From: UBA4417 sp031550085
GTDB lineage: Bacteria; Bacteroidota; Bacteroidia; Bacteroidales; UBA4417
Reading direction: 5' to 3'
Length of the DNA stretch: 64,000 bases
Assembly: GCA_031550085.1 (NCBI GenBank)
Contig: JAVBOY010000007.1
Coordinates: 9,788 to 73,787, forward strand
Notes under the pieces: generated by a model
Databases searched by the model: none
Told to the model about the DNA's origin: nothing
What the model saw: only the letters and a program-made list of their open reading frames with translations
Program-made: the position numbers and the translations under genes
Part shown: positions 1-10,053 of the stretch, in pieces
How positions within the stretch are numbered: the first letter of the stretch is position 1
Layout of the letters: every line of letters begins with the position of its first letter

Positions 1-3000
1 TGCAGATGGTTGTATCCGCTGGTCCCGTCAGTTTTACAACCGGGCGCGGGTTTACCGTTACGGTGAAATAAGCCCGGTCCAACTGCATCGGAGGATCTGT
101 TTTGGTTACATACTGCGTCCAAACCGTATATTCTCCGCCTTTCCACCAAACAATCCGGGCAATATTTTCATTCGTATAATTTGCTGCCGTCGATCCGGGC
201 AACGGGATACGTGTAGGTGTCGCCCCTGTAAGCCCATCCGGAATAATGACATTCCAGGCATAGGTTTCCATATTTTCCGCTGTCGTGTAATAAGTTGTAT
301 CAAACTGGCACAACTCATCCGTACCCAAAAGGGGTGCAATCGGGAAATCTACCGTATCGCAAAGTGAGGCTCCGGTTACGCGGACCATCAACTGTTTTCC
401 TAATTCTTCGGGAACATCATTCAAACTGACGACAAACGTGCCACCTTGCGGCACATTCTCCGTAATATAGGTAAAACTTTTTAAAAGTACATCCGGAGCA
501 TCAATCGAAGTGGATGAATTCCGATCCGAATAAAAATCGATTTTCAACGAATGCCCGGCATAAAAGTCGGTTTCCGCTTTGACCTTAATATCTCCCGACC
601 AAAAACCGTTACTGTTTGTGCCCACAATTGAGTCGGCCAAACTGAATTGGAACCGTTCGACATCTAACGTAGGATAAACTCCTCCTCTGGTTGAATTAAA
701 AGTACATCGCTGGCTATCGCATTCAATGGAATCGGAAAAGACCACTTCCGCGTAGAAATAATAACTGTCGCAAGGAGCATTCCGGGTACGGAACTGAAGT
801 TCGGCAACCATGGAATCGCCCGGCATGATTCCGGAAATAACGGGCATCACCAACTCCAATCCAAATTCGTCCGGGTTAAAATAAATGGCATCCCTGTCAC
901 GGACATTCCGGATGGGATTGTAACTGTTGGGAATAACCTCCAACCCGGCAGGAACCAAAATTTGGAAAGTTTCTTTGGTCGAATCGGTTTCCAATTGACC
1001 GGTAACCAAGGCGGTCAAATGCCAGGTAACAATATCCCCCGTCGCATTGGTGACCGGGCTGGCCGGCGTAAATTTAGAAAAGATATGATAACGGTTCATC
1101 ACCGAGGTATCTTGTTTGGTATCAAAATCCTCGGTTTCAACTGTTTGTTCAGGCAACGGATCACCGCAGAAAGAGGATCCGAACAAATTGATGGCCAGGT
1201 TTGTGCCCGTATAAAAATCGCAAGCTGCCGATACATTCATCCGGACCAGTAAGGAATCACCGGCTGCCAAACTACCCGGTATCGCCCAAGTTGTCCCTAT
1301 CGGATTGCGTAAGGTTTCCGTAATCGGAGTCCAAGTCCCTGTTTCGTAGGGGTATTGCATTTCGGCTGTTTTGATGGTCAAGCCGGTTGCATTCAAATCA
1401 TGCAGACGGACTGACATATTGTGAAGCGAACCCAAACTGGATGCCTTCACTTTTACTTCATATACCGTATCTAGGCACATATCCTGAGGCAACACCGGTT
1501 GAGTAACCAATTCCAACTGCATTTCGGTGGGATACGGCAAGATGTCCAATTCTATGGTATCGGAAACATACGGGCAAGATCCCCCGTTATTGGCTCTTAC
1601 AAACAATTTGATTCTTTTTCCGGCTTCCGAGGGTTCCGGGTTGTATTGTACATTGGGTTCCAACGGATTGGGAATGTATTGTGACGGAGCGCCTATAGGA
1701 GTTAAAACTCCCCTCGAATCGTACCATCCCACCCAGATAACACCTCCGGTGGTTTCAGCATTCAAACTGATAAACTGGTTGTGACAAAGTTCTTTCGGGT
1801 CATTGGTTGCAATATGAACGGTAGGCATTTCATTTACCTTTAATACCACCGCTTTCCGTTCGTTCACTTTGCTTTCACAATAATTCTCTCCTTCTACCGA
1901 AACATAATAGGTGGTGGTAGTGGTGACGGCAGTCGTGAGTATCCCCAGATTATAATTCGGGCCTATATATAAAGGTGTCGTCGCCGTTTGGCTGTCATAC
2001 CATTTGAAAACCGGATTGGTAACTCCGGATGCCGACGCCTTCAGAACAGCAAGCGAATCCGTACAGATGGTTACATCCGAGGCTGTAATCAAGGCGGCCG
2101 AAGCATTCGGCCTGATATTAATGGTAATTGACTTCAGCTCACTATAACATTCATAGCCCGGCATAAACGCCCGCATGTAATAAGTTGTCTGGGCAGTCGG
2201 GGTCACGACCGGCGCTATTTCCTGCGTCCCTGCGGCATCACTGTAAAAAGTGACCGTACTTCCCGTGGAAGGTGTCATCCCGTTTATAAAATTATTCAGG
2301 TTGACGCTCTCTCCCAAGCAAATAGTATTGCCTGCTGGATTGACCGTAAATGAAGGCGGATTGGTAATTACAATGCTGAATGCCCAATAACAGACCGAAT
2401 AGAAACTGCTGGGAACTGCATAAAAGACCACACCCGGCGTAATCGGGAAACCCGTTTGAGCGGTATATTCGATGGCATTCACCGGGGGTTTCCCGGTTTC
2501 CTCATCAATCGAATTGTAATACCGGGTCCCTTGTTGGAAGTTTCGGTCCACCGCTTCGTAAGGAACGGTCGTTCCTGCTTTACAAATCACAATGGGGCGG
2601 ATATCCGGGATCACCTGGCCTTCACAGGTATTGCCCACATTGATTTCAATGCGTGGCGGCGTTAAAATGGGAACACCACTGCAAGCTCCTTCCTGGAAGC
2701 CGTAAATAAAATTCCAACCTTCAAACGGAATACCCGTGGTATGGCCCGTCCCGCTGGTAGAACCATCGATCACCACCTCAGGAGTACACGAATGCGGTGT
2801 GACCAGAACGGAACAATCATCCGTCACCCGCAACTCAAAATGCAAAGAAGCATAGACATGGTTCGCCGGGTACTGCAACGTACTCATCGGAATATTTCCC
2901 ACATTCCACAACAAGGTTCCCGATGCGCCCGCTGTTCGATTAAAAACCAAATTCCCTTCCGGAATTCCGTCGTAGGTGGTTGTAGCCCCTAAGTATTCCG

Positions 3001-5191
3001 TGACATAGGGAACCGGTAGCTCCACGACCAGATTATCGATCCCTTCCGGCCCTTTGTTCCGGATATAAAGATCGTAAGAAATTTTGGCGCCCGGCCCCAC
3101 GGTATACTGTCCGCCCACCGGATTGATCGGATTCCCGTCTTTATCCTCCACATTGATAATGACATTTTCCGCTTCCGGCTCGGGAATATATGCATCAATC
3201 CCGACCACGATACAATAGATAATATAGGTATCCTGGGTGGAACTGTATTTAAAAATGGTCGATGTCTGGTTGTTGGTAATGTATTGTTTGGATACATTAT
3301 TGATATTAAAAACAGCAACATCCATCCCGTTATTATTCACCAAATTGGGATTGCGAGGATTTCCCCCGGTCAAGATGGAACAATTGAAAAAGTTATCTAC
3401 CGAATTCCCTGAGTGGGACAAATCGTCAAATGCCCCGGTATTCCGGTTTCGCATTTGAAAGCGATCCCCCGGAATCGTCCGGTCCCCCTCGCCGGCCATC
3501 AGACCGAGTTTCACATTGACGTCCCCTTCCTGTACGGCATGGAAACCGGTTACCGGAAGGTCCTGGGAAGCTGAAACACTTCCGGCCACATAAGCATGCC
3601 CGTCGAAAACCACAATGTCGCGCCGTTTCATCTGGGCATTTTCATAAACCACCACCATGCCCCAGCCCCCGTAAAATCCGGTGGTTCCGCCGTTTCCTTC
3701 CTGCAGGGCGATATCGGCAACGGTATACTCTCCAATCCCATACTGTTTTACATAGTCGGTCACTTCGGCATAAGCCGAGTACATATACCCGTAGGCAGAA
3801 GTGGGATAACAAATGTTCTGGGTGAAGTTGGCTGCCGGCGCCACAATTTGCGTATAACCCGTTGCTCCCTGGTGCTTCAAATACACCACGTGCTTATCCA
3901 GCTCCTTGCTAACAGTTACAGGAGCATAATAAACCCCCGAAACACGCACGGTAGCGCTGCCCGTGGCTGCCGCCGTATAGTTGGATACCGCGCCGCTGCC
4001 GCCGGTATAACGCACCAAGCGGGAAATATCCAAAATGGTCCCGTTCGCATCGATATGCAAAGGAGAAGTAAATGTAGCAATGGTTGCCGTCGAACCTGTT
4101 GTTACCGTGTAGCTTGAAGCGTCAACCACCGTCCAACTCGAACCGGTGTTGGTACTGTAGCGGATCACGTTGTTGTTCTGATATTCCACCCAAACCGTCG
4201 GCAAAGATGTGCCTGCAAATTCATAACGCGGATAATAAGCACCGGAAGAGCCTTGGCAGGACATCAGAAGGGTGTAGTTTGTGCCCCTAAGCGAGGAATT
4301 GTTGCCCACGGCTAAATACTGGCTGTGGACGGTCATTTGGTTGTTACTCGTATTGTTATAAGCATTGGGATTGCCGTTGGTTGCCGAAGCTCTCGTCAAT
4401 TTGGTAAGGTGAAGAATGGCTCTTCCTGCTTCGTCGTAAAGGGGGGCTTCCGGGTTAAACACTGCCGTCGTAATACTACCGCTTGTAGTGACGGTAGCTC
4501 CCGGAATGGGGATCCAGGTTGACCCGTTATCCACGCTGTATTGGATGATACCGGTATTCAGAAAGTCGATTAAAACCGTTTGAAAAGTGGATGTTGCGCC
4601 TGCCACTACCGGAGTTAGGGTATACCGGGTATAGTAATTGCCGCTGGAGCTACCGCCCCGGGCCATCACAACGGTATAGTTCGTATTGAGCGTGCCGCCA
4701 TTGGACACCGTTACGGTAGCATCCGTTGCCAAAGAAACCGGCACATTACCGGGGACGCTTTTCGAAACGGTAAACACATTTGGACTCGTTCCGTCATGCG
4801 CCCTACCCGACCAGTACAGGCCGGCATAGACAATATTCGAGCATTCCGGAAGGGATCCGTTTTCGCTCGAAAACTGCAAGGTAGCTGACGAAGAGTTGAA
4901 AGTGTTCGGATCGTTATCCACATCCACATACACCATAATATTGTTGCTATTGTCTTTTTCCACGGCATACTCCGACAACGTCAGGTTCGTATTTCCGATC
5001 ATGGAAAAATCGCCTTTCACGTTATAGATTGTTTTTCCGGGAGTATATACGGATGTCCGGGGCAGGAACGGCACCACAACCTGCGCATTTTGCGCATGGG
5101 CAAATTGTGCTGCAAAACCCAGTGCCACGCACAAGAGAAGTAATTTTCCGTTTCCTCTTTTTCCAGCAAAAAGCGTATAAAACATATTCAT
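1..5191 (-). CDS. Giant secreted surface protein with DUF11/Ig-like repeats (3' end outside window)
   Basis: A single minus-strand frame is open from the ATG at 5191 to the window edge (1730 codons seen, no stop), so the gene is partial. The N-terminus has a basic stretch followed by a hydrophobic segment (LLLLCVALGFAAQFAHA) typical of a signal peptide, cleaved near residue 34. The rest is Thr/Ser/Asn/Val-rich and beta-sheet like. Around residue 690 there is a DUF11-like segment (GAKISYDLYIRNKGPEGIDN), and residues of about 930-1150 hold Ig-like repeats with the pattern PPSFTV-NPAG-ICLGESV and TTYYM/TTYYVS found in SprB-like and other T9SS-exported adhesins. Cysteine pairs recur. The expected T9SS sorting domain would lie beyond the left edge. 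A small secreted protein is encoded 84 nt upstream in the same direction, suggesting an operon. The surface role is family inference; the binding target is unknown. Confidence 0.85.
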   Translation of the reverse strand, partial: MNMFYTLFAGKRGNGKLLLLCVALGFAAQFAHAQNAQVVVPFLPRTSVYTPGKTIYNVKGDFSMIGNTNLTLSEYAVEKDNSNNIMVYVDVDNDPNTFNSSSATLQFSSENGSLPECSNIVYAGLYWSGRAHDGTSPNVFTVSKSVPGNVPVSLATDATVTVSNGGTLNTNYTVVMARGGSSSGNYYTRYTLTPVVAGATSTFQTVLIDFLNTGIIQYSVDNGSTWIPIPGATVTTSGSITTAVFNPEAPLYDEAGRAILHLTKLTRASATNGNPNAYNNTSNNQMTVHSQYLAVGNNSSLRGTNYTLLMSCQGSSGAYYPRYEFAGTSLPTVWVEYQNNNVIRYSTNTGSSWTVVDASSYTVTTGSTATIATFTSPLHIDANGTILDISRLVRYTGGSGAVSNYTAAATGSATVRVSGVYYAPVTVSKELDKHVVYLKHQGATGYTQIVAPAANFTQNICYPTSAYGYMYSAYAEVTDYVKQYGIGEYTVADIALQEGNGGTTGFYGGWGMVVVYENAQMKRRDIVVFDGHAYVAGSVSASQDLPVTGFHAVQEGDVNVKLGLMAGEGDRTIPGDRFQMRNRNTGAFDDLSHSGNSVDNFFNCSILTGGNPRNPNLVNNNGMDVAVFNINNVSKQYITNNQTSTIFKYSSTQDTYIIYCIVVGIDAYIPEPEAENVIINVEDKDGNPINPVGGQYTVGPGAKISYDLYIRNKGPEGIDNLVVELPVPYVTEYLGATTTYDGIPEGNLVFNRTAGASGTLLWNVGNIPMSTLQYPANHVYASLHFELRVTDDCSVLVTPHSCTPEVVIDGSTSGTGHTTGIPFEGWNFIYGFQEGACSGVPILTPPRIEINVGNTCEGQVIPDIRPIVICKAGTTVPYEAVDRNFQQGTRYYNSIDEETGKPPVNAIEYTAQTGFPITPGVVFYAVPSSFYSVCYWAFSIVITNPPSFTVNPAGNTICLGESVNLNNFINGMTPSTGSTVTFYSDAAGTQEIAPVVTPTAQTTYYMRAFMPGYECYSELKSITINIRPNASAALITASDVTICTDSLAVLKASASGVTNPVFKWYDSQTATTPLYIGPNYNLGILTTAVTTTTTYYVSVEGENYCESKVNERKAVVLKVNEMPTVHIATNDPKELCHNQFISLNAETTGGVIWVGWYDSRGVLTPIGAPSQYIPNPLEPNVQYNPEPSEAGKRIKLFVRANNGGSCPYVSDTIELDILPYPTEMQLELVTQPVLPQDMCLDTVYEVKVKASSLGSLHNMSVRLHDLNATGLTIKTAEMQYPYETGTWTPITETLRNPIGTTWAIPGSLAAGDSLLVRMNVSAACDFYTGTNLAINLFGSSFCGDPLPEQTVETEDFDTKQDTSVMNRYHIFSKFTPASPVTNATGDIVTWHLTALVTGQLETDSTKETFQILVPAGLEVIPNSYNPIRNVRDRDAIYFNPDEFGLELVMPVISGIMPGDSMVAELQFRTRNAPCDSYYFYAEVVFSDSIECDSQRCTFNSTRGGVYPTLDVERFQFSLADSIVGTNSNGFWSGDIKVKAETDFYAGHSLKIDFYSDRNSSTSIDAPDVLLKSFTYITENVPQGGTFVVSLNDVPEELGKQLMVRVTGASLCDTVDFPIAPLLGTDELCQFDTTYYTTAENMETYAWNVIIPDGLTGATPTRIPLPGSTAANYTNENIARIVWWKGGEYTVWTQYVTKTDPPMQLDRAYFTVTVNPRPVVKLTGPADTTIC

Positions 5192-5275
5192 AAACTAGAA
5201 TTTTTCAATGACTCTTTTTTAATTTTTACCAGGACTCTGTGAGATACCGAGAACTCAAGACAAGCATTTTTTATG

Positions 5276-5848
5276 TTATTCCGGAATTGATAATTGATAC
5301 AACACCGTGACATCATGATCGGTGGCCTGTATGATCAGACCTTGCGCCGTAGCCAGCAGGCAAGCGTCTTTCCCGCCTTTGCAAACATCAAAGGTGAATA
5401 CCAGTTGAATGTATTCCAGGCTATGAAAGGTTTTGAATTGGGAAAGATCGATGGAAGCCAGGTCTGCCGGCGAGTTCAGCAGGATCTTTAGGACTTTGGC
5501 TGCCGAATAGGCTGAATTTTCTACGTACAACTTTTGGATGGCATTCGGGCGGCACTCCACCACCAAGGGAGTCTCGCCTCCATAGATCGTGTTTGCTTCA
5601 TTTTTGACGAAAAGCGTCGGCTGTACCTTATACAACCAGGCGCTTAGCGCACCGTCCTGCTTCACCGCTTCTGCGGTCGAAAGGAAAACAACACTTCCGC
5701 CTTCCTGACTCGGAACAAAATGATCATTCCGGCTCGTGGAATGCATCCCGGCATTCCCGGCAAGTAAAGCAAGGGTTTGCAAAAATACCATCATGCAGGC
5801 AAGCGCCTTCAAAGCGCCGACTTTTTTAAGCGTACGAGTTGTTATCAT
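5276..5848 (-). CDS. Small exported protein of unknown function, upstream partner of giant adhesin
   Basis: This encodes 190 aa that I do not recognise. A hydrophobic N-terminal stretch (ALKALACMMVFLQTLALLA, about residues 12-30) looks like a signal peptide or anchor. The mature part has two cysteines near the C-terminus (DVCKGGKDACLL) that could form a disulfide. It lies 84 nt upstream of, and in the same direction as, the giant surface protein, so co-expression is likely. A periplasmic or surface accessory role is inference only. The start at 5848 is the only ATG before the hydrophobic segment. Confidence 0.65.
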   Translation of the reverse strand: MITTRTLKKVGALKALACMMVFLQTLALLAGNAGMHSTSRNDHFVPSQEGGSVVFLSTAEAVKQDGALSAWLYKVQPTLFVKNEANTIYGGETPLVVECRPNAIQKLYVENSAYSAAKVLKILLNSPADLASIDLSQFKTFHSLEYIQLVFTFDVCKGGKDACLLATAQGLIIQATDHDVTVLYQLSIPE

Positions 5849-6926
5849 ATCATGATTTTTTTATATTCTCCATCAAAATAATTAGCTCTATTTCTGTTTT
5901 CTACTACCCAATTACCCATTTCTAGTTTTTGTTGCAAAAGATCCTTTATCAATTCCCGGCAAAAACCCATCCCCATCAACATTCCACATTCCTTTTATGC
6001 CACAAAATCTCCCGATTCTCATTCCCAAACAATTATGGTTAACATTTAATTTTTTTTAAATCACGTAAACCTTGACTAGTAAACATTTCTGAGTACCATA
6101 GGTTCGGATTTCGATATCTATTTTTTCGCTATGCAACGCGAATTAGGCCAAAAACGAACACAAAAGGCTCGTTTTTCCCAATCAACATAAATCAATCCAC
6201 TTTAAATCCGGCATGTATGATCTAATTACAAAGGATTTTGCTTATAACTACCTCTCTGCGATAGATTCCACAAGGGATTCATCACATTCAACCTTCTCAA
6301 TATTGCTTAAAACCAACTGTTTCCGTAAAAAATAACATGCACTATGTAGTTTGCAAAAACTATTCCATTATCCAAGGTTAGGGAGGCAAAAAAATAAAAT
6401 TTAACTTTTTTTAATAATTAAATGAGCCCCTATCTTCTGGCACGGAAAAAAAATCGCCCAAATCCAACCCCGCTAATCGTTAACCCTTCCCAAAAAACAA
6501 CCTGTTTTTCCAGGACTGTTTCCTATTATTCCGGAAGAAATCTTAACCATTCGCATAAAATATCGATTTTAATCGATGCTATTTCATTGGCAAAGTAAAT
6601 CTTAACAGTAAAATTTCAGGAACCAACGAATGCCTTCTCCCAAGGCAAAAAAAATCTAATAAGGTACATGGAAAAAAGGGTTTGTATAGGGTTCCACATC
6701 TCCGAAACAGGTTGCTTGTCTCCTTTCACTAAATCAAAAACCATGCAAGAGCCGTTCCAAAAACGGCACGGAGGATAAAAACGCCCCATGAATCCGGCCA
6801 AACCGGCAAGCAAAAACTAAATTCGCCTCTACTCCGTTGAACGAATTCATTTTTTGTATTTTTGCTTGGAAAAGAAAACCATCCGGTATTTCAATACGCC
6901 GCATATCAACAACCTTCGAAAGAATT
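5849..6926. other. Long AT-rich intergenic region between divergent genes
   Basis: About 1.1 kb of AT-rich sequence separates the minus-strand exported protein from ftsX. Only short open frames without conserved content are seen. It must hold the promoters of both divergent units; the ftsX promoter at 6837-6864 is the only one I can point to. The stretch has many short A/T runs but no clear tandem repeat or RNA gene. Confidence 0.6.
6837..6864 (+). promoter_or_regulatory. Candidate ftsX promoter
   Basis: A TATTTTTG element at 6857-6864 fits the Bacteroidetes -7 consensus TAnnTTTG, with TTG at 6837-6839 about 17 nt upstream as a -33 element. It is 62 nt before the chosen ATG at 6927. An open frame begins earlier at 6837, but that start would place the promoter inside the gene. 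Confidence 0.5.
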
Positions 6927-7814
6927 ATGAAAAAAAGCCATCCCGACGATCCGTTATACTCCAAAAAATTACGTACTACCTATTTCACCAGCATCATGAA
7001 CCTTGCGGCTTTGCTGGTTGTCATCGGTTTGTTGGGATTGTTCACCATCCATACGGCCAAGCTGACGAAACAACTCCGGGAAACCCTGAACTTTTCGGTC
7101 ATCCTCCGCGACGAGGCTCCTTTGGATAAGATTTTGGAGTTCAAACAGCAAATCGAAAAAACAAACTTCGTTCACAACGCAAAATATATTTCAAAAGAAG
7201 AAGCTGCCAAAGACTTTACGGCCGAACTGGGGGAAGATTTTGTAAAATTCCTGGGTTACAACCCGCTGCCGCCCAGCATTGAAATTCAAATCAATGCAAC
7301 TCATTTCAATTTGGACAGCGTTCCCAAATACGCACAGGAATTTCGTTCGAACCCCATTGTAAAAGAGGTTTCCTACAACCTGCCGCTGATTGCAACCGTA
7401 AACCAAACCACCCAGAAGGTGAGCCTTGTTTTATCCGGGCTTGGGGTTGTCTTACTAATCACTGCGATTCTATTGATAAACAACACCATTTGGTTATCCG
7501 TTTATTCCCGGCGCCATACCATTCGTTCCATGCAACTCATCGGGGCAACGAACGCTTTTATCCGCCGCCCGTTTATGCGCCGCAGCATGTTGCATGGGCT
7601 GTACGCTTCGATCGTTGCCATTGCGATCTTGATCGGCGTCCTATATTTCTCATGGAGAGCGGTTCCCGAGTTGGAAAGTTTGCGCGACTACAAACTTTTT
7701 GGGATTACGTTTGCAGGCCTATTGATTTTTGGAGTACTTTTGTCCGCAAGCTGTACGTATTTTTCCCTGCGAAGGTTGATCCGTACAAAAACCGACCGGC
7801 TTTACACCGCATAA
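6927..7814 (+). CDS. ftsX: Cell division protein FtsX
   Basis: The 295-aa product is an inner-membrane FtsX-type permease-like protein, which with the ATPase FtsE controls peptidoglycan hydrolases at the septum. It has the expected layout: a cytoplasmic N-terminus, a first membrane segment (SIMNLAALLVVIGLLGLF, about residues 22-39), an extracellular loop of about 140 residues, and three further membrane segments in the C-terminal half (VLSGLGVVLLITAILLIN; ASIVAIAILIGVLYFS; ITFAGLLIFGVLLSAS). The motif RRHTIRSMQLIGATNAFI matches the conserved FtsX region following the second membrane segment. The start MKKSHPDDP was chosen over an upstream in-frame codon because a promoter lies between. The likely partner ftsE is about 22 kb away at 29162-29842. 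The order ftsX-DUF3098-uppP-truB is conserved in Bacteroidetes. Confidence 0.93.
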   Translation: MKKSHPDDPLYSKKLRTTYFTSIMNLAALLVVIGLLGLFTIHTAKLTKQLRETLNFSVILRDEAPLDKILEFKQQIEKTNFVHNAKYISKEEAAKDFTAELGEDFVKFLGYNPLPPSIEIQINATHFNLDSVPKYAQEFRSNPIVKEVSYNLPLIATVNQTTQKVSLVLSGLGVVLLITAILLINNTIWLSVYSRRHTIRSMQLIGATNAFIRRPFMRRSMLHGLYASIVAIAILIGVLYFSWRAVPELESLRDYKLFGITFAGLLIFGVLLSASCTYFSLRRLIRTKTDRLYTA

Positions 7815-7893
7815 CAATGTAATGATTTAAAAACAGGAGCATTACAAAGAAATACCGATTCTAAATATACCTTTATTATAATAGGAAATCAAC

Positions 7894-8169
7894 ATGGCAA
7901 AACAAGTAACCCTAAAAACGGATGACACGGCTTCATCAAAAAAAACTTCCACGCTGTACGCATTCGGAAGGGAAAATTACCTGCTGATGATCGTGGGTCT
8001 GGTCGTTATGCTCATCGGATATCTCTTGATGATCGGCGGCGGAAGCAAGGATCCCAATGTCTTCAATTACAAAATGTTTGATTTTCAACGAATGACATTA
8101 TCGCCCATCATTATTTTCATCGGGATTCTCATTGAGTTGGTTGCTATTTTTAAAAAGCCCAAAGCTTAG
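7894..8169 (+). CDS. DUF3098 family small membrane protein
   Basis: The 91-aa product has two membrane segments (LLMIVGLVVMLIGYLLMIGG, about residues 31-50, and SPIIIFIGILIELVAIF near the C-terminus) joined by a short loop with the family signature GGGSKDPNVFNYKMFDFQR. This fits DUF3098, a Bacteroidetes family found between ftsX and uppP. The function is unknown; the position suggests a link with the cell envelope or division. It lies 79 nt after ftsX on the same strand and probably belongs to the same transcript. Confidence 0.85.
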   Translation: MAKQVTLKTDDTASSKKTSTLYAFGRENYLLMIVGLVVMLIGYLLMIGGGSKDPNVFNYKMFDFQRMTLSPIIIFIGILIELVAIFKKPKA

Positions 8170-8422
8170 TGGGGAACGGTGAAGCGTGAAGGGTGAAATG
8201 GTTCAAGGTAAACGCTGAAGGGCAAAATTGGGAAGGTATTGCTCGAGTGTTGTTTTTTGTTGTTCGTTGTTTGTTTGCCTGTCATAAAAAGTCCATTTTC
8301 AACTTTCAATTAAAAAAGTTCATCGTTCATATCTCATCATTCATCATTAAAAAAACGCACTTTCCGTTTTACCCGGCTCGTTTCCTGCGGCCGCTTTGCT
8401 AAGTTCAACTTTCCAGTACTAA
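8170..8422. repeat. Interspersed low-complexity intergenic tract
   Basis: The spacer between DUF3098 and uppP is filled with short recurring words such as GTGAAGGGTGAA, TTCAACTTTCAATT and CATCATTCATCATTAAAA. The same words recur at 12112-12669, 19393-19780 and 33261-33800. A 69-codon open frame inside it is judged not to be a gene. Confidence 0.6.
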
Positions 8423-9205
8423 ATGACTATTCTTGAAGCTATTTTAATTGCCATTGTGGAAGGAATCACGGAGTTTCTGCCTATTTCCTCCACCGGCCAC
8501 ATGATTATTGCCCAAAGTTTGCTGGGAATCGAAAGCTCCGATGTATTTAAAGCGTATATCGTTAACATTCAGTTCGGCGCCATCCTTTCCGTTGTGGCGC
8601 TTTATTGGAAGCGCTTCTTCCAGAGTTGGGAGTTTTATGCAAAACTGTTCGCCGCCTGCATTCCGCTGGTAATTGCTTATCTTCTTGAAAAACAGGTTGA
8701 TTCCATGATGGAAAGCGTGTTGCTGGTGGCCGTATCGCTTTTGGTCGGGGGGACTATCCTGCTCTTTGTCGACGGCTGGTTTCGCAAAAATGAAAATGCC
8801 GGCGAGAAAAAACTCAGTTACAAAAGCGCTTTTCTGATTGGATTGTTCCAGATTATTTCCATTATTCCGGGCGTTTCGCGCTCTGCAGCCACCATCGTAG
8901 GCGGCATGACGCAAAAATTATCGCGGAAGCAAGCAGCCGAATTTTCCTTTTTTCTGGCCGTTCCGACCATGTTCGGGGCGTCCATGCTAAAACTCATTGA
9001 AAACAGGCAAGTTATTTTTTCAAGCAACCTTGATATTTTTCTCATCGGAAATGTGGTTTCGTTTGTGGTTGCACTCATTGCCATCAAAACGTTTATTTCC
9101 TTCCTCACCAAACATGGTTTTAAACTATTCGGTTATTATCGAATTGCAATCGGGCTCTTATTAATCATACTGCTATATTTCAATGTCAATTTGCAGGTTT
9201 TTTGA
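8423..9205 (+). CDS. uppP: Undecaprenyl-diphosphate phosphatase (UppP/BacA)
   Basis: The 260-aa integral membrane protein dephosphorylates undecaprenyl pyrophosphate to recycle the lipid carrier used for peptidoglycan and surface glycan synthesis; the family also confers bacitracin tolerance. The two diagnostic motifs are present: EGITEFLPISSTGH near residues 13-26, with the catalytic Glu and Ser, and PGVSRSAATI near residues 152-161. At least seven hydrophobic segments can be counted and the length is normal for the family. It sits between DUF3098 and truB on the same strand, the common Bacteroidetes order. Confidence 0.96.
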   Translation: MTILEAILIAIVEGITEFLPISSTGHMIIAQSLLGIESSDVFKAYIVNIQFGAILSVVALYWKRFFQSWEFYAKLFAACIPLVIAYLLEKQVDSMMESVLLVAVSLLVGGTILLFVDGWFRKNENAGEKKLSYKSAFLIGLFQIISIIPGVSRSAATIVGGMTQKLSRKQAAEFSFFLAVPTMFGASMLKLIENRQVIFSSNLDIFLIGNVVSFVVALIAIKTFISFLTKHGFKLFGYYRIAIGLLLIILLYFNVNLQVF

Positions 9206-9320
9206 TAAAAAAACCGGATTTAAATCATGCGATATAAGAGATTATTTTTTTCTTTTCGACCCGTTTCTTGTTTTGGAGTTTAAATTGAACACACCGCCTC
9301 AAATCCAATAATTCATTTTT

Positions 9321-10040
9321 ATGGACGATTCATCCAACATTTACCAAAAAGGAGTCACCTTCTTTCTAAACAAACCCTTAAAATGGACTTCGTTTGATGT
9401 GGTAGGTTCCCTTCGCGGTTTTTTAAAAAATGAATTGGGATTAAAAAAAATAAAGGTCGGCCATGCCGGCACGCTGGATCCTTTAGCTACCGGACTACTC
9501 ATCATCTGTACCGGCGCAAACACCAAACGCATTGAGGAATTCATGGGCCTGGAGAAAGAATATTTGGGAACATTTGTTTTGGGTGCCACCACGCCTTCCT
9601 ACGATTTGGAACATCCGGTCAATGAAACCTTCCCTTGGGAACACATTACCCCCGGCATGGTTAGCGATGCAGCCAGCCGGTTTTTGGGCGAGATCGATCA
9701 GGTTCCTCCTGTTTTTTCGGCAATCAAAGTAGGCGGCAAACGGGCGTACAATTTTGCCCGCAAGGATAAAGCTTTGAATCTGACAGCCCGCAAGGTTTTT
9801 ATCCGTGAATTTGAAATTACCCGGGTCGACCTGCCTCAGGTTGACTTCCGGATTGTTTGCAGCAAAGGGACTTACATACGCGCGATAGCCCGCGACTTCG
9901 GAGAAGGGCTGGGAAGCGGCGCCTACCTCTCCAAACTATGCCGCACCCGCATCGGCCCCTATTCGTTGCTGGAAGCGCAAGAACTCGAAACCTTGAAAAA
10001 GGAACTTCGTGCCCAAAAACCGGCAGAAGAAGGAGAATAA
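9321..10040 (+). CDS. truB: tRNA pseudouridine(55) synthase TruB
   Basis: The 239-aa enzyme isomerises U55 in the T-loop of tRNAs to pseudouridine. The motif GHAGTLDPLATGLL (about residues 47-60) holds the catalytic Asp, and SKGTYIRAIARDFGEGLG and PPVFSAIKVGGKRAY match other conserved TruB blocks. The length is slightly short, as in many Bacteroidetes, because the C-terminal PUA domain is absent. The stop lies 13 nt from the stop of the convergent metG gene. Confidence 0.96.
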   Translation: MDDSSNIYQKGVTFFLNKPLKWTSFDVVGSLRGFLKNELGLKKIKVGHAGTLDPLATGLLIICTGANTKRIEEFMGLEKEYLGTFVLGATTPSYDLEHPVNETFPWEHITPGMVSDAASRFLGEIDQVPPVFSAIKVGGKRAYNFARKDKALNLTARKVFIREFEITRVDLPQVDFRIVCSKGTYIRAIARDFGEGLGSGAYLSKLCRTRIGPYSLLEAQELETLKKELRAQKPAEEGE

Positions 10041-10053
10041 GGCGTTTCGCAAA

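Noticed and set aside
6616..6964. Two minus-strand frames upstream of ftsX
   Set aside because: They overlap the ftsX promoter and start in antisense and show no conserved content.
8193..8402. 69-codon frame between DUF3098 and uppP
   Set aside because: It consists of the interspersed low-complexity words and has no conserved feature.
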